Of a stretch of DNA of 64,000 nt, positions 34,696 through 43,665 are shown in pieces. The notes beneath the pieces are model-generated. The model was given only the letters and a program-made list of their open reading frames with translations, made no database searches and was not told where the DNA came from. Within the stretch, counting starts at the first letter, position 1. Each line of letters opens with the position of its first letter. The DNA is from Alloalcanivorax marinus (lineage in GTDB: Bacteria; Pseudomonadota; Gammaproteobacteria; Pseudomonadales; Alcanivoracaceae), in assembly GCF_016785095.1 (NCBI RefSeq), contig NZ_JAEKJB010000008.1, positions 186,001 to 250,000 of the forward strand, given 5' to 3'. The position numbers and the translations under genes are program-made.

Positions 34696-34802
34696 CCCCG
34701 GATTCGTAACATTCCGAGGGCGCGCCCGGCGCGCGCCGATCCCGCGTCCCTCCGTGGCCCCTGGCCATGGACGCCGGTCGCGGCTGTATATCAGGAGACA
34801 AC

Positions 34803-36884
34803 ATGAAACGCTTCAACGCCCCTCTGGCGGCGCCGGCCACGGCGGCCGCCCTGGTGGCCCTGTGCGGCTACGTGAGCGCCGCCGAGCCGGCCACCGAGGA
34901 CCACCAACTGGAGGCCGTGGAGGTCTCCGCCCTGCCCCTGGGCAGTGACGCCGACCTGACCCCGGCCTCCTTCGATCTGCTGGACGGCGACCTGCTGTTC
35001 CAACAAAGCGAAGCCACTCTCGGCGACACGCTGAATGGCCTGCCTGGCGTGCACGCGGACACCTTCGGCGCCGGCAGCAGCCGGCCGGTAATCCGCGGCC
35101 AGACCGCGCCCCGGGTCAGCGTGCTATCCGATGGCGCCCGTCTGTTCGATATGTCGGAGATTTCCCCGGACCACGCCACCACCGTGGAACCCATGCTCAG
35201 CCGCAAGGTGGAAGTGCTGCGCGGCCCGTCTACCCTGCTCTACGGCGGCGGCGCCATCGGCGGCGTGGTCAACGTGCTGGATGACAAGATCCCCACCCGC
35301 ATGCCGGATAAACCGGTGGAAGGCTTCTTCTCCGCGCGCGGCAACACCGTGGCCGACGAAAGCGCCGGTGCCGTGGGCCTGACTACCCGGGCCGGCGAGC
35401 ACCTGGCCCTGCACGTGGAAGGCGCCCGCCGCGAAGCGAGCGACTATGAAGTCAACGGCTTCACCGACCCGACCATCAACGGCACCTGGGCGGAGAGCAA
35501 CAATGCCAGCGTCGGCCTGTCCTGGATCGGCGACCGGGGCTACCTGGGCCTGGCCTACTCCTACCGGGGAGATCTCTACGGACTGCCGGGCCACAGTCAC
35601 GAATTCGAAGGCTGCACCTCCAACGGCGCCAGCCTGGAATGCGAAGAAGCCGGCCACGAACACGAGCACGGTGAGCACGAAGCGCCGTTCGTGGATCTCG
35701 ACAGCCGCCGGGTGGACCTGCGTGGCGAGTACCGTCAACCGTTCGCCGGCGTGGAGGCGGTACGCCTGCGCGCCAGCCACACTGACTACCGCCACCATGA
35801 AATCGAGGAAGACGCCATCGGCACCACCTTCCGGCATCGCGGCGTGGACGCCCGGGTAGAAGCGGAGCACGCCCCGATCCTGGGCTGGCGCGGCACCGTG
35901 GGCACCCAGTTCTCCGACGGTCGCATCGAAACCTCCGGTGAGGAAGCGGTGGTGCCCAGGACCGACACCCGGGTCGCCGCGCTGTTCGCCGTGGAACGCT
36001 ACCGTTTCAATGATCGCTGGCAACTGGAAGCCGGTGCCCGCTTCGAGCACCAGAAGCTCGACCCGGATGACGCGGACCGGCCACTGCCCTCGGAAAGCGA
36101 TAGCGCCGCTTCCCTGTCCACCGCGCTGACCTGGGCGTTCCGCCCGGACTACAACGTGTCGCTGTCCCTGGCCCGCTCCCAGCGCCTGGCCCAGGCCCAG
36201 GAGGTCTATGCCCAGGGGGTGCACCTGGCCACCAACACCTATGAGTGCGGCCTGCTCGCCGACCGGTACACCTGTGGCGGCAGCGCCAACGACGACAGTC
36301 TGGAGACGGAAACCTCCCATAACGTGGGCCTCAACCTGCGCAAGGTGAACGGTGATCTGACCTTCGACCTGGGACTGTTCCATAACCAGGTGGACAACTA
36401 CGTCTATGCCCGCACCCTCGACCAGATCGAGGAATTCCGCCTGATCAAGTACAGCCAGGCGGACGTGACCTTCATCGGCGCGGAAGCCGAAGCCACCTAT
36501 CAGTGGACCGAGCGGTTCTCCACCACCCTGTTCGGTGACGTGGTGCGCGCCGAGTTCGATGACGGTGGCAACGAACTGCCACGCATCCCCGCGCAAAGAC
36601 TGGGCGGGCGCCTGAACACCTTCTGGCGCGCCTTCGACGGGGAGCTGGAGTTCTACCGGGTGTTCGCCCAGGACCAGATCGCCGGCTTCGAGAGCCGCAC
36701 CCCCGGCCACGACATGCTCAATGCCACGGTGAGCTACACCTTCACCGGCAGCCCCCAATACAGCGTCTTCCTGCGCGGCAGCAACCTGCTCGGCGAGGAA
36801 GTGTGGAATCACGCGTCCTTCCTGGCGCGCACCGTTCCGGAACCCGGTCGCAATCTGACCGCCGGCGTGCGCATGACCTTCTGA
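34803..36884 (+). CDS. TonB-dependent outer membrane receptor, probable zinc uptake (ZnuD-like)
   Basis: A 693-residue receptor: signal peptide ending VSA, plug domain with LNGLPGVHADTFGAGSSRP and GPSTLLYGGGAIGGVVNVLD, then a 22-strand barrel ending with ...RMTF. An extracellular loop carries Cys271, Cys280 and a His cluster His285, His287, His289 and His292 (AGHEHEHGEHE), like the zinc-capturing loop of ZnuD. The next gene encodes an AztD-like protein, supporting zinc as substrate. ATG 34803 has AGGAGA upstream. Regulation by Zur is expected, but no convincing Zur box was found. Confidence 0.88.
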   Translation: MKRFNAPLAAPATAAALVALCGYVSAAEPATEDHQLEAVEVSALPLGSDADLTPASFDLLDGDLLFQQSEATLGDTLNGLPGVHADTFGAGSSRPVIRGQTAPRVSVLSDGARLFDMSEISPDHATTVEPMLSRKVEVLRGPSTLLYGGGAIGGVVNVLDDKIPTRMPDKPVEGFFSARGNTVADESAGAVGLTTRAGEHLALHVEGARREASDYEVNGFTDPTINGTWAESNNASVGLSWIGDRGYLGLAYSYRGDLYGLPGHSHEFEGCTSNGASLECEEAGHEHEHGEHEAPFVDLDSRRVDLRGEYRQPFAGVEAVRLRASHTDYRHHEIEEDAIGTTFRHRGVDARVEAEHAPILGWRGTVGTQFSDGRIETSGEEAVVPRTDTRVAALFAVERYRFNDRWQLEAGARFEHQKLDPDDADRPLPSESDSAASLSTALTWAFRPDYNVSLSLARSQRLAQAQEVYAQGVHLATNTYECGLLADRYTCGGSANDDSLETETSHNVGLNLRKVNGDLTFDLGLFHNQVDNYVYARTLDQIEEFRLIKYSQADVTFIGAEAEATYQWTERFSTTLFGDVVRAEFDDGGNELPRIPAQRLGGRLNTFWRAFDGELEFYRVFAQDQIAGFESRTPGHDMLNATVSYTFTGSPQYSVFLRGSNLLGEEVWNHASFLARTVPEPGRNLTAGVRMTF

Positions 36885-36918
36885 CGCGGACCACGACGAA
36901 ACGAATTCGGAGACAACA

Positions 36919-38226
36919 ATGAAACGGTATTTTTCCCCCACCGGCGCCGCCCTGCTGGCGGCATCGGTCCTGCTTGCCGCCTGCAACAACGACACCGGCA
37001 GCACCGAGTTACCCGGCGATGACCATGATCACGAACATACCGACTCGGCCGGTCGCCTGGTATTCACCCATGCCGACGGCGCCCACTCACGGGTTTATGT
37101 GCATGACCTGGAAAGCGGCGAGACGATCGCCGATTTCGCCCTGGTGCATCCGGCCACGGCGGTGTACGCCAGCCCGGAAAGCCGCTACGCGGTAATCCTT
37201 CAGCGTGACGACGATCAGGTGGAATTCCTGGACAACGGCATCCACCAACATGACGACCATGTGCATGAGGACGCGCCCTCCATGCTGGCCTTCACGCTCA
37301 ATGGGGTGGCGCCCACCCATTACCGGGTCAATGGCGAGCATGGCGCGCTGTTCTTCGACGGCGACGATGGCGCCGCGCAAATGAGCAGCTTCCAACTGTT
37401 CAGCGATGAAAGCCTGGAAGCCGGCGGGGTGCTGGCCTCCCAGACGCTGGACACCGCCCACCATGGCGTTGCCGAACCCCTGGAAGGCCTGGTGTTGGCC
37501 AGTCACACGGCCACCAGCGGCGACGCCGCGGACGGCGTCACCGTGTTCGAGCTGCACGGTGACCATTTCCACGACGAAGGCGAGCTCGGCACCGCCTGCC
37601 CGGGCCTGCACGGCGCCGCCACCAGCGGCCTGTACACGGTGTTCGGCTGCCAGGACGGCGCCCTGCTGGTGGAGCTGCACGACGATCACTTCCACGCCCA
37701 CAAGATCGCGGTGGCGGAACGGCTGACCTCGGTACTCGGCCACCCCGACGTGGCGGAACTGGCGGCGTTTTCCTACCCGGGCGACAACCTCTATGTGATT
37801 GATCCGGAGGCGGAAACCGCCACCGAAACCGACTGGCGCGACGGTGCCGTGGACGGCGGCGGCGCCGCGGTGACCGCCCTGGCCCAGGCCTTCGACGCTC
37901 ACGGAGAGCACCTGCTGATCCTTGACAGCGAGGGGAGTCTGCATGTGCTGGAAACCGCCGACTGGTCCCATCGCGGCACCGTGCCACTGCTCGACGACGT
38001 GCCCGCCGCCGGCCCGGCGCCGGCCCTGGCGGTGAGCGCCGCCGCCGAACAGGCGTTCGTCACCGACCCGGCGGCACCGGCACTGCATGTCCTCGACCTG
38101 GAAAACCTGTCGGTGGAAACCGTGGCCCTGGACTTCGCCCCCACCGGCCTGGCCTGGACCGGTATCGCCGGCGAGCACGACCACGGAGAGGAAACCGGGG
38201 AAGACGAACACGATCACGAGCATTGA
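36919..38226 (+). CDS. AztD-like zinc metallochaperone, lipidated
   Basis: A 435-residue beta-propeller-type protein resembling AztD, the periplasmic zinc chaperone. Matching regions are FALVHPATAVYAS, IHQHDDHVHED (109-118), HYRVNGEHGALFFDGDDG, HHGVAEPLEGLVLASH and CPGLHGAATSGLYTVFGC. His-rich stretches also flank the mature N-terminus (DDHDHEH, residues 34-40) and the C-terminus. It differs from typical AztD in having a lipobox (LAAC, Cys22), so it is membrane-anchored. No aztABC transporter is present; it follows the TonB receptor by 34 bases and probably forms an operon with it. Confidence 0.83.
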   Translation: MKRYFSPTGAALLAASVLLAACNNDTGSTELPGDDHDHEHTDSAGRLVFTHADGAHSRVYVHDLESGETIADFALVHPATAVYASPESRYAVILQRDDDQVEFLDNGIHQHDDHVHEDAPSMLAFTLNGVAPTHYRVNGEHGALFFDGDDGAAQMSSFQLFSDESLEAGGVLASQTLDTAHHGVAEPLEGLVLASHTATSGDAADGVTVFELHGDHFHDEGELGTACPGLHGAATSGLYTVFGCQDGALLVELHDDHFHAHKIAVAERLTSVLGHPDVAELAAFSYPGDNLYVIDPEAETATETDWRDGAVDGGGAAVTALAQAFDAHGEHLLILDSEGSLHVLETADWSHRGTVPLLDDVPAAGPAPALAVSAAAEQAFVTDPAAPALHVLDLENLSVETVALDFAPTGLAWTGIAGEHDHGEETGEDEHDHEH

Positions 38227-38244
38227 TCGTCGTCACGCGCCCTT

Positions 38245-38299
38245 TCGCGACTAAAGTCGCTCCTACGATATTGCTGTAGGAGCGACTTCAGTCGCGATA
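38245..38299. repeat. REP pair after the AztD-like gene
   Basis: TCGCGACTAAAGTCGCTCCT and GTAGGAGCGACTTCAGTCGC face away from each other with 10 bases between, 18 bases past the stop codon. Confidence 0.88.
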
Positions 38300-38373
38300 C
38301 ACCGCGTCGCCATGGGCGCGGCTTTTCACTACAATGGGGGTCATCCTCAAAGCAGTGGAATTCGGAGTCCCCC

Positions 38374-38904
38374 ATGAAACGATGGCTGTTGGCCGCTGGC
38401 CTTGCCCTGCCCCTTTCCGTTCTTTCCGTGCCCGCGATGGCGGCGGGTTACGCCGGCCTGGATTACGTGCGCAGCGACATCGAGCCCGACCGTGGCGGCA
38501 GCGCCGATCCCAACGCGCTGCAATTCAAATTCGGTAGCTGGATCAACCGCAACGAGACCCTGGGTGGCGAACTGCGCCTGGGCCTGGGCATCGGTGACGA
38601 CAGCCTGGGTGGCGGCGCCGACGTGGAGATCGACCGTTACTACGGTGCTTATTTCCGTGGTCAGTTTCCCAACACGCTGCCGGTGCGCCCCTACGGCCTG
38701 ATTGGCCTGACCCGCATGGAAACCACCATTGATTACCCCGGCGGTGGTTCCAAAGGCGACAACTACACGGACCTCTCCCTGGGGCTGGGCGCCGATATCA
38801 GCCTGACCGACGTGGTGTTCGTGAGCGTGGAGTATCTGCGCGCCGTGGATCGCGGTGGCGATGAGGTGAGCAATATCGGTATTGGCCTGAACGGCCGCTT
38901 CTGA
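38374..38904 (+). CDS. Outer-membrane beta-barrel protein, small
   Basis: A 176-residue protein with signal peptide (ending AMA) and an eight-stranded barrel pattern: GYAGLDYVRSDIEP, WINRNETLGGELRLGLGIG, GLGADISLTDVVFVSVEYLR, and a C-terminal Phe after LNGR. It belongs to the porin/OmpX/OmpA-like beta-barrel group (OMP_b-brl). ATG 38374 lies 75 bases past a REP, which suggests its own transcript. A terminator follows. Its place in the zinc island may be coincidental. Confidence 0.82.
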   Translation: MKRWLLAAGLALPLSVLSVPAMAAGYAGLDYVRSDIEPDRGGSADPNALQFKFGSWINRNETLGGELRLGLGIGDDSLGGGADVEIDRYYGAYFRGQFPNTLPVRPYGLIGLTRMETTIDYPGGGSKGDNYTDLSLGLGADISLTDVVFVSVEYLRAVDRGGDEVSNIGIGLNGRF

Positions 38905-38926
38905 GCGTCACCCGGCCCAGCCAGGC

Positions 38927-38958
38927 ACAAAAAAGCCGCGCGTCGCGCGGCTTTTTTG
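38927..38958. terminator. Bidirectional rho-independent terminator
   Basis: AAAAAAGCCGCGCG / CGCGCGGCTTTTTT with a short loop lies between the convergent barrel gene and folE2, with U-tails on both strands. Confidence 0.92.
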
Positions 38959-38982
38959 TATTCGGAAACGGCCCGCCGCCAA

Positions 38983-39945
38983 TCAGGGAATCGGCAGGTA
39001 ACCACCGTCCACGCCCTTGGTGACGATGGCCACCGCGTCATGGGCATGCAGGCTCTCCAGGTGGTTCACCCGCAGCCAGAAGTCCTGGTAGCACTGCTGG
39101 CCATTCAGGGCCTGCTTGAGGCGCCGGGCGGCGTCCTCACAGAACATCAGGTTCTGCCCGTTGAGCTTGGCGAATTCCTGCTCGTCGACCCGCTTCACGG
39201 CGGTCTGCACCGGAGTCTTGAGCGCGCCCTCGATGGTGTCGATCAGGGCGGTGATCGGGAAGGCCTCGTCGCAACCGGTATCCAGCACCACGCGCACCTG
39301 CGCCACGGAACGCTGGCTGTGCGGGGTGGCCATGATGCCTTCCTCGGTGCCCAGCCACTCGAACACCTTCTCCATATCCACCTGGCCATCACCACCGAAG
39401 TCCTCACGGAACTGCTCCTGGATCAGTTGTCGGGCCAGGGCCGCCGAGCACGGGCAGGTGGAGGAATACGGCACTTCCACCGCCAGCTCCAGGCGCAGCC
39501 CTTCGCCGGCCTTGGTGGCCTTGATGGTCACCGGGTAGCTCTTCCAGCCGGCATAGCTGCTCTTGAGCGCGGGGCGGCGCATGGAGTACTCGAAATCGAA
39601 CTGCACGAAGGCCTGGTCGCTAAGCCCCTCGTGGGTGTTCAGGAAGTTGTCGAGCAGGGTTTCGATGGACGAAGCGCTGACCGAATGATCACCGAAGGTC
39701 TCCTCCAGCATCAGATACAGCCGGGACATATGAATGCCCTTGGCGTCCGGGTTGGACAGGCTCACATAGGCCTGAATCGAGGTGCTCACCGGACGCTCGC
39801 CGGCCAGGGTATCGCTGACCCGGGCGGGCAGGTGAATCTGGCTCATGCCGACCCAGTCCAGGGTGGTATGCAGGTGGTCCACCATGGAATTGGAGGCCAC
39901 GTCCGGCATGGATTTTGTGGTTCCGGCACCACTATCGCGCTTCAT
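38983..39945 (-). CDS. folE2: GTP cyclohydrolase IB, zinc-independent type
   Basis: A 320-residue FolE2 enzyme that converts GTP to dihydroneopterin triphosphate for folate and queuosine. Visible marks are [11 protein letters not shown] at the start, [16 protein letters not shown] (the Cys used for metal binding), [15 protein letters not shown] and [16 protein letters not shown]. FolE2 typically replaces zinc-dependent FolE under zinc limitation and is often Zur-controlled. It is opposite the zinc-uptake genes. I use ATG 39945; ATG 39909 is also possible. Confidence 0.93.
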   Translation of the reverse strand: MKRDSGAGTTKSMPDVASNSMVDHLHTTLDWVGMSQIHLPARVSDTLAGERPVSTSIQAYVSLSNPDAKGIHMSRLYLMLEETFGDHSVSASSIETLLDNFLNTHEGLSDQAFVQFDFEYSMRRPALKSSYAGWKSYPVTIKATKAGEGLRLELAVEVPYSSTCPCSAALARQLIQEQFREDFGGDGQVDMEKVFEWLGTEEGIMATPHSQRSVAQVRVVLDTGCDEAFPITALIDTIEGALKTPVQTAVKRVDEQEFAKLNGQNLMFCEDAARRLKQALNGQQCYQDFWLRVNHLESLHAHDAVAIVTKGVDGGYLPIP

Positions 39946-39987
39946 GGGGAATCTCCGTAGGGACGACGGCGGCGAAGCATGACGCCG

Positions 39988-40014
39988 ATCAGGTGAACAG
40001 AATGGCAACCTGAT
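39988..40014. promoter_or_regulatory. Inverted repeat in the folE2 leader
   Basis: A perfect 7-bp inverted repeat (ATCAGGT, 13 bases, ACCTGAT) is centred about 55 bases upstream of the folE2 start. It may be a repressor site or an mRNA hairpin. It does not match the common Zur consensus. Confidence 0.35.
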
Positions 40015-40127
40015 TGTCATCGCCCGATCACACAGGGACGCGAAGTGTAGCAGAATCACCGGGACAAATAGACCTCCCGGCGATGAGGGATTGACAATGG
40101 CGACGACAGGCCCGGTCTATAAACCCG

Positions 40128-41030
40128 CTACAGGGTGATGTCCAGGTCGTCCTCGGGGCCGCCGACCAATTCCTGGAAACGGTCCATTTCACGCAACGGA
40201 ACGAACATCTCCTCGGCGCGGGCGTGACGGCGCAACGCATCGGAAATGCTCACCGCCTGCTGAAGGTCGTTGAGGGCGTTGTCGGTTTCCCCCAGCCCGG
40301 CCCAGGCGCAGGCGCGCTGATAGAGCGCATGGGCGTTGTCCTCGTCCACCTCCAGCACCCGGTCGCACAGGCTCAGCGCCCAGCGCTGCTCGCCCAGCTC
40401 CAGGGCGGCGTCGGCTTTCCAGGCGAGCGCTTCCGGGTCGTCCGGGCGCAGCTCGAGGATGCGGTCGTAAAGCTCGATCTTCTCCTTGTAGCTGCCTTCC
40501 TTGGTGGCTTTCAGCCACAGGCTGTGGATCTCGTTGGTGCGCTCGATCTCTTCCTGGTTCTCGGCGATGGTGCGGGACTTCTGGCGCAACTCCTGCTCCA
40601 GGTCCGCCAGCCGCGACTCGTATTCCACCGTCAGCCGGGACATTTCCTTCTCGGCGTAGACACGGATGTTGTCCTTCAGGTCGCGGATCGTGGACCAGCC
40701 CACCAGGGCCAGGATCGAGGCGGCACCGGCGATCAGATAGAAGAAATAGGTAACCGTATTGGTGGCGTAGCCCATGGCCTTGTCCGCCACCTCCAGCTCG
40801 CGGTCGGTGACGATACGGTTCATGTCGTTGCGGTACTCCATCATGTCCTGCCGGATGGAGCGCAATTCACCGAGAATCCAGTTCTCCCGAAACTGGGAAA
40901 TCACCGGCCCCTTCTCGATCTCGCTCTCCGCTTCAGGACGCGGTTCGGCGGGCTCCTGCTGGGCCGCGGCGCCCACACTCATGGTCAGCCACAATCCCCA
41001 GATCACCGCCTTCAGGCATCGCTTGAACAA
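40128..41030 (-). CDS. Membrane-anchored coiled-coil and TPR protein
   Basis: A 300-residue protein that starts at TTG 41030 behind a GGAAAGGG site. A signal peptide (about 1-23) leads to an acidic stretch, a membrane helix at about 93-112 (TYFFYLIAGAASILALVGW), a long Glu/Arg-rich coiled coil (115-170), and tetratricopeptide-like repeats in the last 110 residues (YDRILELRPDDPEALAWKAD, CDRVLEVDEDNAHALYQRAC). TPRs bind proteins. I recognise no named family; the layout suggests a scaffold at the inner membrane. It lies upstream of folE2 on the same strand but 182 bases away. Confidence 0.7.
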   Translation of the reverse strand: MFKRCLKAVIWGLWLTMSVGAAAQQEPAEPRPEAESEIEKGPVISQFRENWILGELRSIRQDMMEYRNDMNRIVTDRELEVADKAMGYATNTVTYFFYLIAGAASILALVGWSTIRDLKDNIRVYAEKEMSRLTVEYESRLADLEQELRQKSRTIAENQEEIERTNEIHSLWLKATKEGSYKEKIELYDRILELRPDDPEALAWKADAALELGEQRWALSLCDRVLEVDEDNAHALYQRACAWAGLGETDNALNDLQQAVSISDALRRHARAEEMFVPLREMDRFQELVGGPEDDLDITL

Positions 41031-41197
41031 GACCCTTTCCTCTTTACCAATAGGTTACCGATACGCCGGCGTATGGTGGCATTAAGCCCCGGTCGGCGCC
41101 AGCCTGAAAGCCGTGAACGCGAACCACCACGCCTTGACAGGCCTGGCCGTATGCAATGTAGTGAGTTGACCCCCGAATGCCACCATCAAGGAGTTTC

Positions 41198-42217
41198 ATG
41201 AGAAAGCAACGACTCATGGGCGCCGTGGCCGCGCTCGGCTTACTGGCGTTCAGCGCCGGCGCCAGCGCGGAAACCTGGCGCATCGGCCTGGAAGAAATCG
41301 AAGGCAGCGTTCAGCACCGCTACGCGGAGCAGTTCAAGGAGCTGGTCGAGGAGAAAAGCGGCGGCGACATCACCGTGCAGCTGCTGCCCTATGGCACCTG
41401 GGGCTCCACCTATTCCGCCCTCTACGACGCGGTCCAGGGCGGCGCCATCCAGCTCGGCTTCGGCTCCGGCGCCCTCGGCGGCACCGTCCCCGAAAGCCAG
41501 CTCCTCAACCTCAACTTCATCATGCCCGCCGACCAGCTGGAAACCGCCAAGGTGCTCAACAGCGACGGCTTTCTGAAAAGCGAGGCCTGGCAGCAGTCGT
41601 TCCGCCAGCGCGACCTGGTGCCGCTGGCCGAGCTGCCCGAGGGCTATCAGGTCTGGACCGCCGACCAGGCGATCCAATCCCCCGCGGACATGAAAGGTCT
41701 GAAGATCCGGGTAATGGACAACAGCCTGCTGCGCACCACCTATCAGGCCTATGGCGCCTCCCCCACCACCATCGCCTACGGCGAACTGTACAGCGCGCTG
41801 CAACAAGGCCAGGCGGACGCCAACATTCAGCCGGTATTCGCCCATGAGGAAATGGGGTTCTACGAAGTGCAGAGCCATATGATCTTCGCCCGCCAGTCCC
41901 AGTTCGTGGCCACCCTGATGGGCAACGCCGACTGGTACGACGGTCTCTCCGACGAGCAGCGCGCCATGCTCGACCAGGTCACCACCCGCCTGGTTCAGGC
42001 CGGCCACGACATGCAGACCCGGTTCAACCAGGAGCGCCTGGAAACCATCAAGTCGAAGAGCGACATCACCATCATCGAGCTCGACGACGCCCAGCGGGAC
42101 GCCTTTCGCAAGTTGGCCAAGCCGGTGCGCCAGACCTACATCGACGAGGTCGGCGAGCGCGGCGAGCAGTCCCTGAATATCCTGCTCAAGGCGTTCAAAC
42201 AGGCCGGCGGCAAATAG
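41198..42217 (+). CDS. TRAP transporter substrate-binding protein, TeaA/DctP-like
   Basis: A 339-residue periplasmic binding protein with a signal peptide (ending ASA, about residue 25). Segments such as WRIGLEEIEGSVQ and IRVMDNSLLRTTYQAYGASP / GELYSALQQGQADANIQPVF resemble the Halomonas ectoine-binding TeaA, from memory of that sequence. Strong AAGGAG precedes ATG 41198. Unusually, it is on the plus strand facing the permease genes (dctM, dctQ on minus), separated by a terminator. A role in ectoine uptake is inferred from this and the adjacent ect operon. Confidence 0.85.
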   Translation: MRKQRLMGAVAALGLLAFSAGASAETWRIGLEEIEGSVQHRYAEQFKELVEEKSGGDITVQLLPYGTWGSTYSALYDAVQGGAIQLGFGSGALGGTVPESQLLNLNFIMPADQLETAKVLNSDGFLKSEAWQQSFRQRDLVPLAELPEGYQVWTADQAIQSPADMKGLKIRVMDNSLLRTTYQAYGASPTTIAYGELYSALQQGQADANIQPVFAHEEMGFYEVQSHMIFARQSQFVATLMGNADWYDGLSDEQRAMLDQVTTRLVQAGHDMQTRFNQERLETIKSKSDITIIELDDAQRDAFRKLAKPVRQTYIDEVGERGEQSLNILLKAFKQAGGK

Positions 42218-42239
42218 TCCCCATTCCCACCACGCCCCC

Positions 42240-42264
42240 AAAGCCCGGCCCCGCGCCGGGCTTT
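42240..42264 (+). terminator. Rho-independent terminator after the TRAP binding-protein gene
   Basis: A 10-bp stem AAAGCCCGGC / GCCGGGCTTT with a 5-base loop follows the stop codon by 22 bases, with a weak T-tail. Confidence 0.75.
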
Positions 42265-42342
42265 GGAATTGCTGTAGGAACGACCGGGACGCTACCTCGA
42301 AGCGGCACAACGGATTTACCGAAAGGCGCGGCGCCCCGTCCG

Positions 42343-43626
42343 TCAGGAGCTGCCCAAAGACGGCAGCCAGAGGGAAATCTGCGGGTAGGCAATCAGGATT
42401 ACCGTGGCCAGCATCAACATCAGGATGAACGGCGGCGTACCGCGAATCACGTCCATATAGGGCCGGCGGAACACCGCGATGGCGGTAAAGATGTCGCAAC
42501 CGAACGGCGGCGTCGCGGAACCGATCGCCGCCTGCAGGGTAACGATCACCCCCACGTGCACCGGGTCCAGCCCGGCGGACTCCACCAGCGGCTTGAAGAT
42601 CGGCACCAGGATCAGGATCACCACGATCGGGTCCACGAACATGCAGCCGATAAAGAAAGCCACCGCGATCAGCGCCAGGGCGGCGGTCTTGTTGTCGCCA
42701 ATGGCCTCGATGGCCGGCCCCAGCAACTGCTCCGGCACGCCGGCGGTGCCCAGGGTATGCGAGAAAGCGGCACCGACCGCCACCAGAATGAACACCACGG
42801 CGGTGATCATCCCCGAGGACAACGCCAGACCACCCAGATCGCGAAGGCTCACCTTGCGGTAAATCACCACCTCCAGCAGCAGCGCATAGGCCACCGCCAC
42901 GGCGGACGCCTCCACGGCGCTGAAAAAGCCCAGGTAGATGCCGCCCACCACCAGTACCGGGAAACCCAGCGGCAGAATCGCCCGGCGTATCGCCTTGAAA
43001 CGCTCGTCCCAACTGGCCCGGGGCTCCGGCTCAATACCCTTGAGACGGGCCCCCACCCAGCAATAGGCGGCGAACATCAGCAAAACCAGAATGCCAGGCA
43101 GGATGCCGGCCAGAAACAGGTCACCAATGGAAGTGCCCATCACCACGCCATAGACGATGAAACCAATGCTCGGGGGAATCAGCAGGGCAATGTCGCTGGC
43201 ATTGATGATCAACGCCAGCGCGAAGCTGTCGGGATAGCCCTTGGCCAGCAAGCGCGGACGCATCGGCCCCCCCATGGCCACCACGGTCGCCTGGGTGGAA
43301 CCGGACACCGCGCCGAACACCGCGCAGCCCGCCGCCGTGGTGATCGGCAACCCGCCGCGCCAGTGGCGGCTGAACGCATCCACCAGATCCAGCAGGCGGT
43401 TGGCGGTATGCCCCTTGGTGAGAATATCAGCGGCGAAAATGAACATCGGCACCGCCGCCAGCACCCAGCTGCCGACCCCGGTGATCATCCAGGTTACCGC
43501 CTGCTCCGGGCCGAAGAAGGTCATGCCGGAGAACATCATGAACAGGGTGCCCACCGCCAGCGGCACCATCATCGGGTAGCCCAGCAACAGCAGCACGAGC
43601 ATGATCAGGGCAAGAACGATCAGCAT
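42343..43626 (-). CDS. TRAP transporter large permease (DctM type)
   Basis: A 427-residue membrane protein with about 12 helices and the DctM signatures: LLLLGYPMMVPLAVG, VFGAVSGSTQATVVAMGG, IINASDIALLIPPSIGFIVYG and LQAAIGSATPPFGCDIF. It is the sodium-coupled translocating subunit. The start ATG 43626 has GGGGGAGG upstream. It follows dctQ by 39 bases on the same strand. With the binding protein at 41198-42217 it makes a complete tripartite system. Confidence 0.93.
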   Translation of the reverse strand: MLIVLALIMLVLLLLGYPMMVPLAVGTLFMMFSGMTFFGPEQAVTWMITGVGSWVLAAVPMFIFAADILTKGHTANRLLDLVDAFSRHWRGGLPITTAAGCAVFGAVSGSTQATVVAMGGPMRPRLLAKGYPDSFALALIINASDIALLIPPSIGFIVYGVVMGTSIGDLFLAGILPGILVLLMFAAYCWVGARLKGIEPEPRASWDERFKAIRRAILPLGFPVLVVGGIYLGFFSAVEASAVAVAYALLLEVVIYRKVSLRDLGGLALSSGMITAVVFILVAVGAAFSHTLGTAGVPEQLLGPAIEAIGDNKTAALALIAVAFFIGCMFVDPIVVILILVPIFKPLVESAGLDPVHVGVIVTLQAAIGSATPPFGCDIFTAIAVFRRPYMDVIRGTPPFILMLMLATVILIAYPQISLWLPSLGSS

Positions 43627-43665
43627 GCGGGACCTCCCCCCCGGCGATGATGGCGGTACAGTGGT

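Noticed and set aside
34700..34715. Possible Zur box upstream of the TonB receptor (GGATTCGTAACATTCC)
   Set aside because: Only one half (AATGTTA on the minus strand) matches the known Zur consensus and the palindrome is poor, so it is not listed as a site.
42274..42310. REP-like sequence GTAGGAACGACCGGGACG after the TRAP binding-protein gene
   Set aside because: Only the head matches and no tail or partner arm is present; mentioned with the REP variants but not listed as a repeat.
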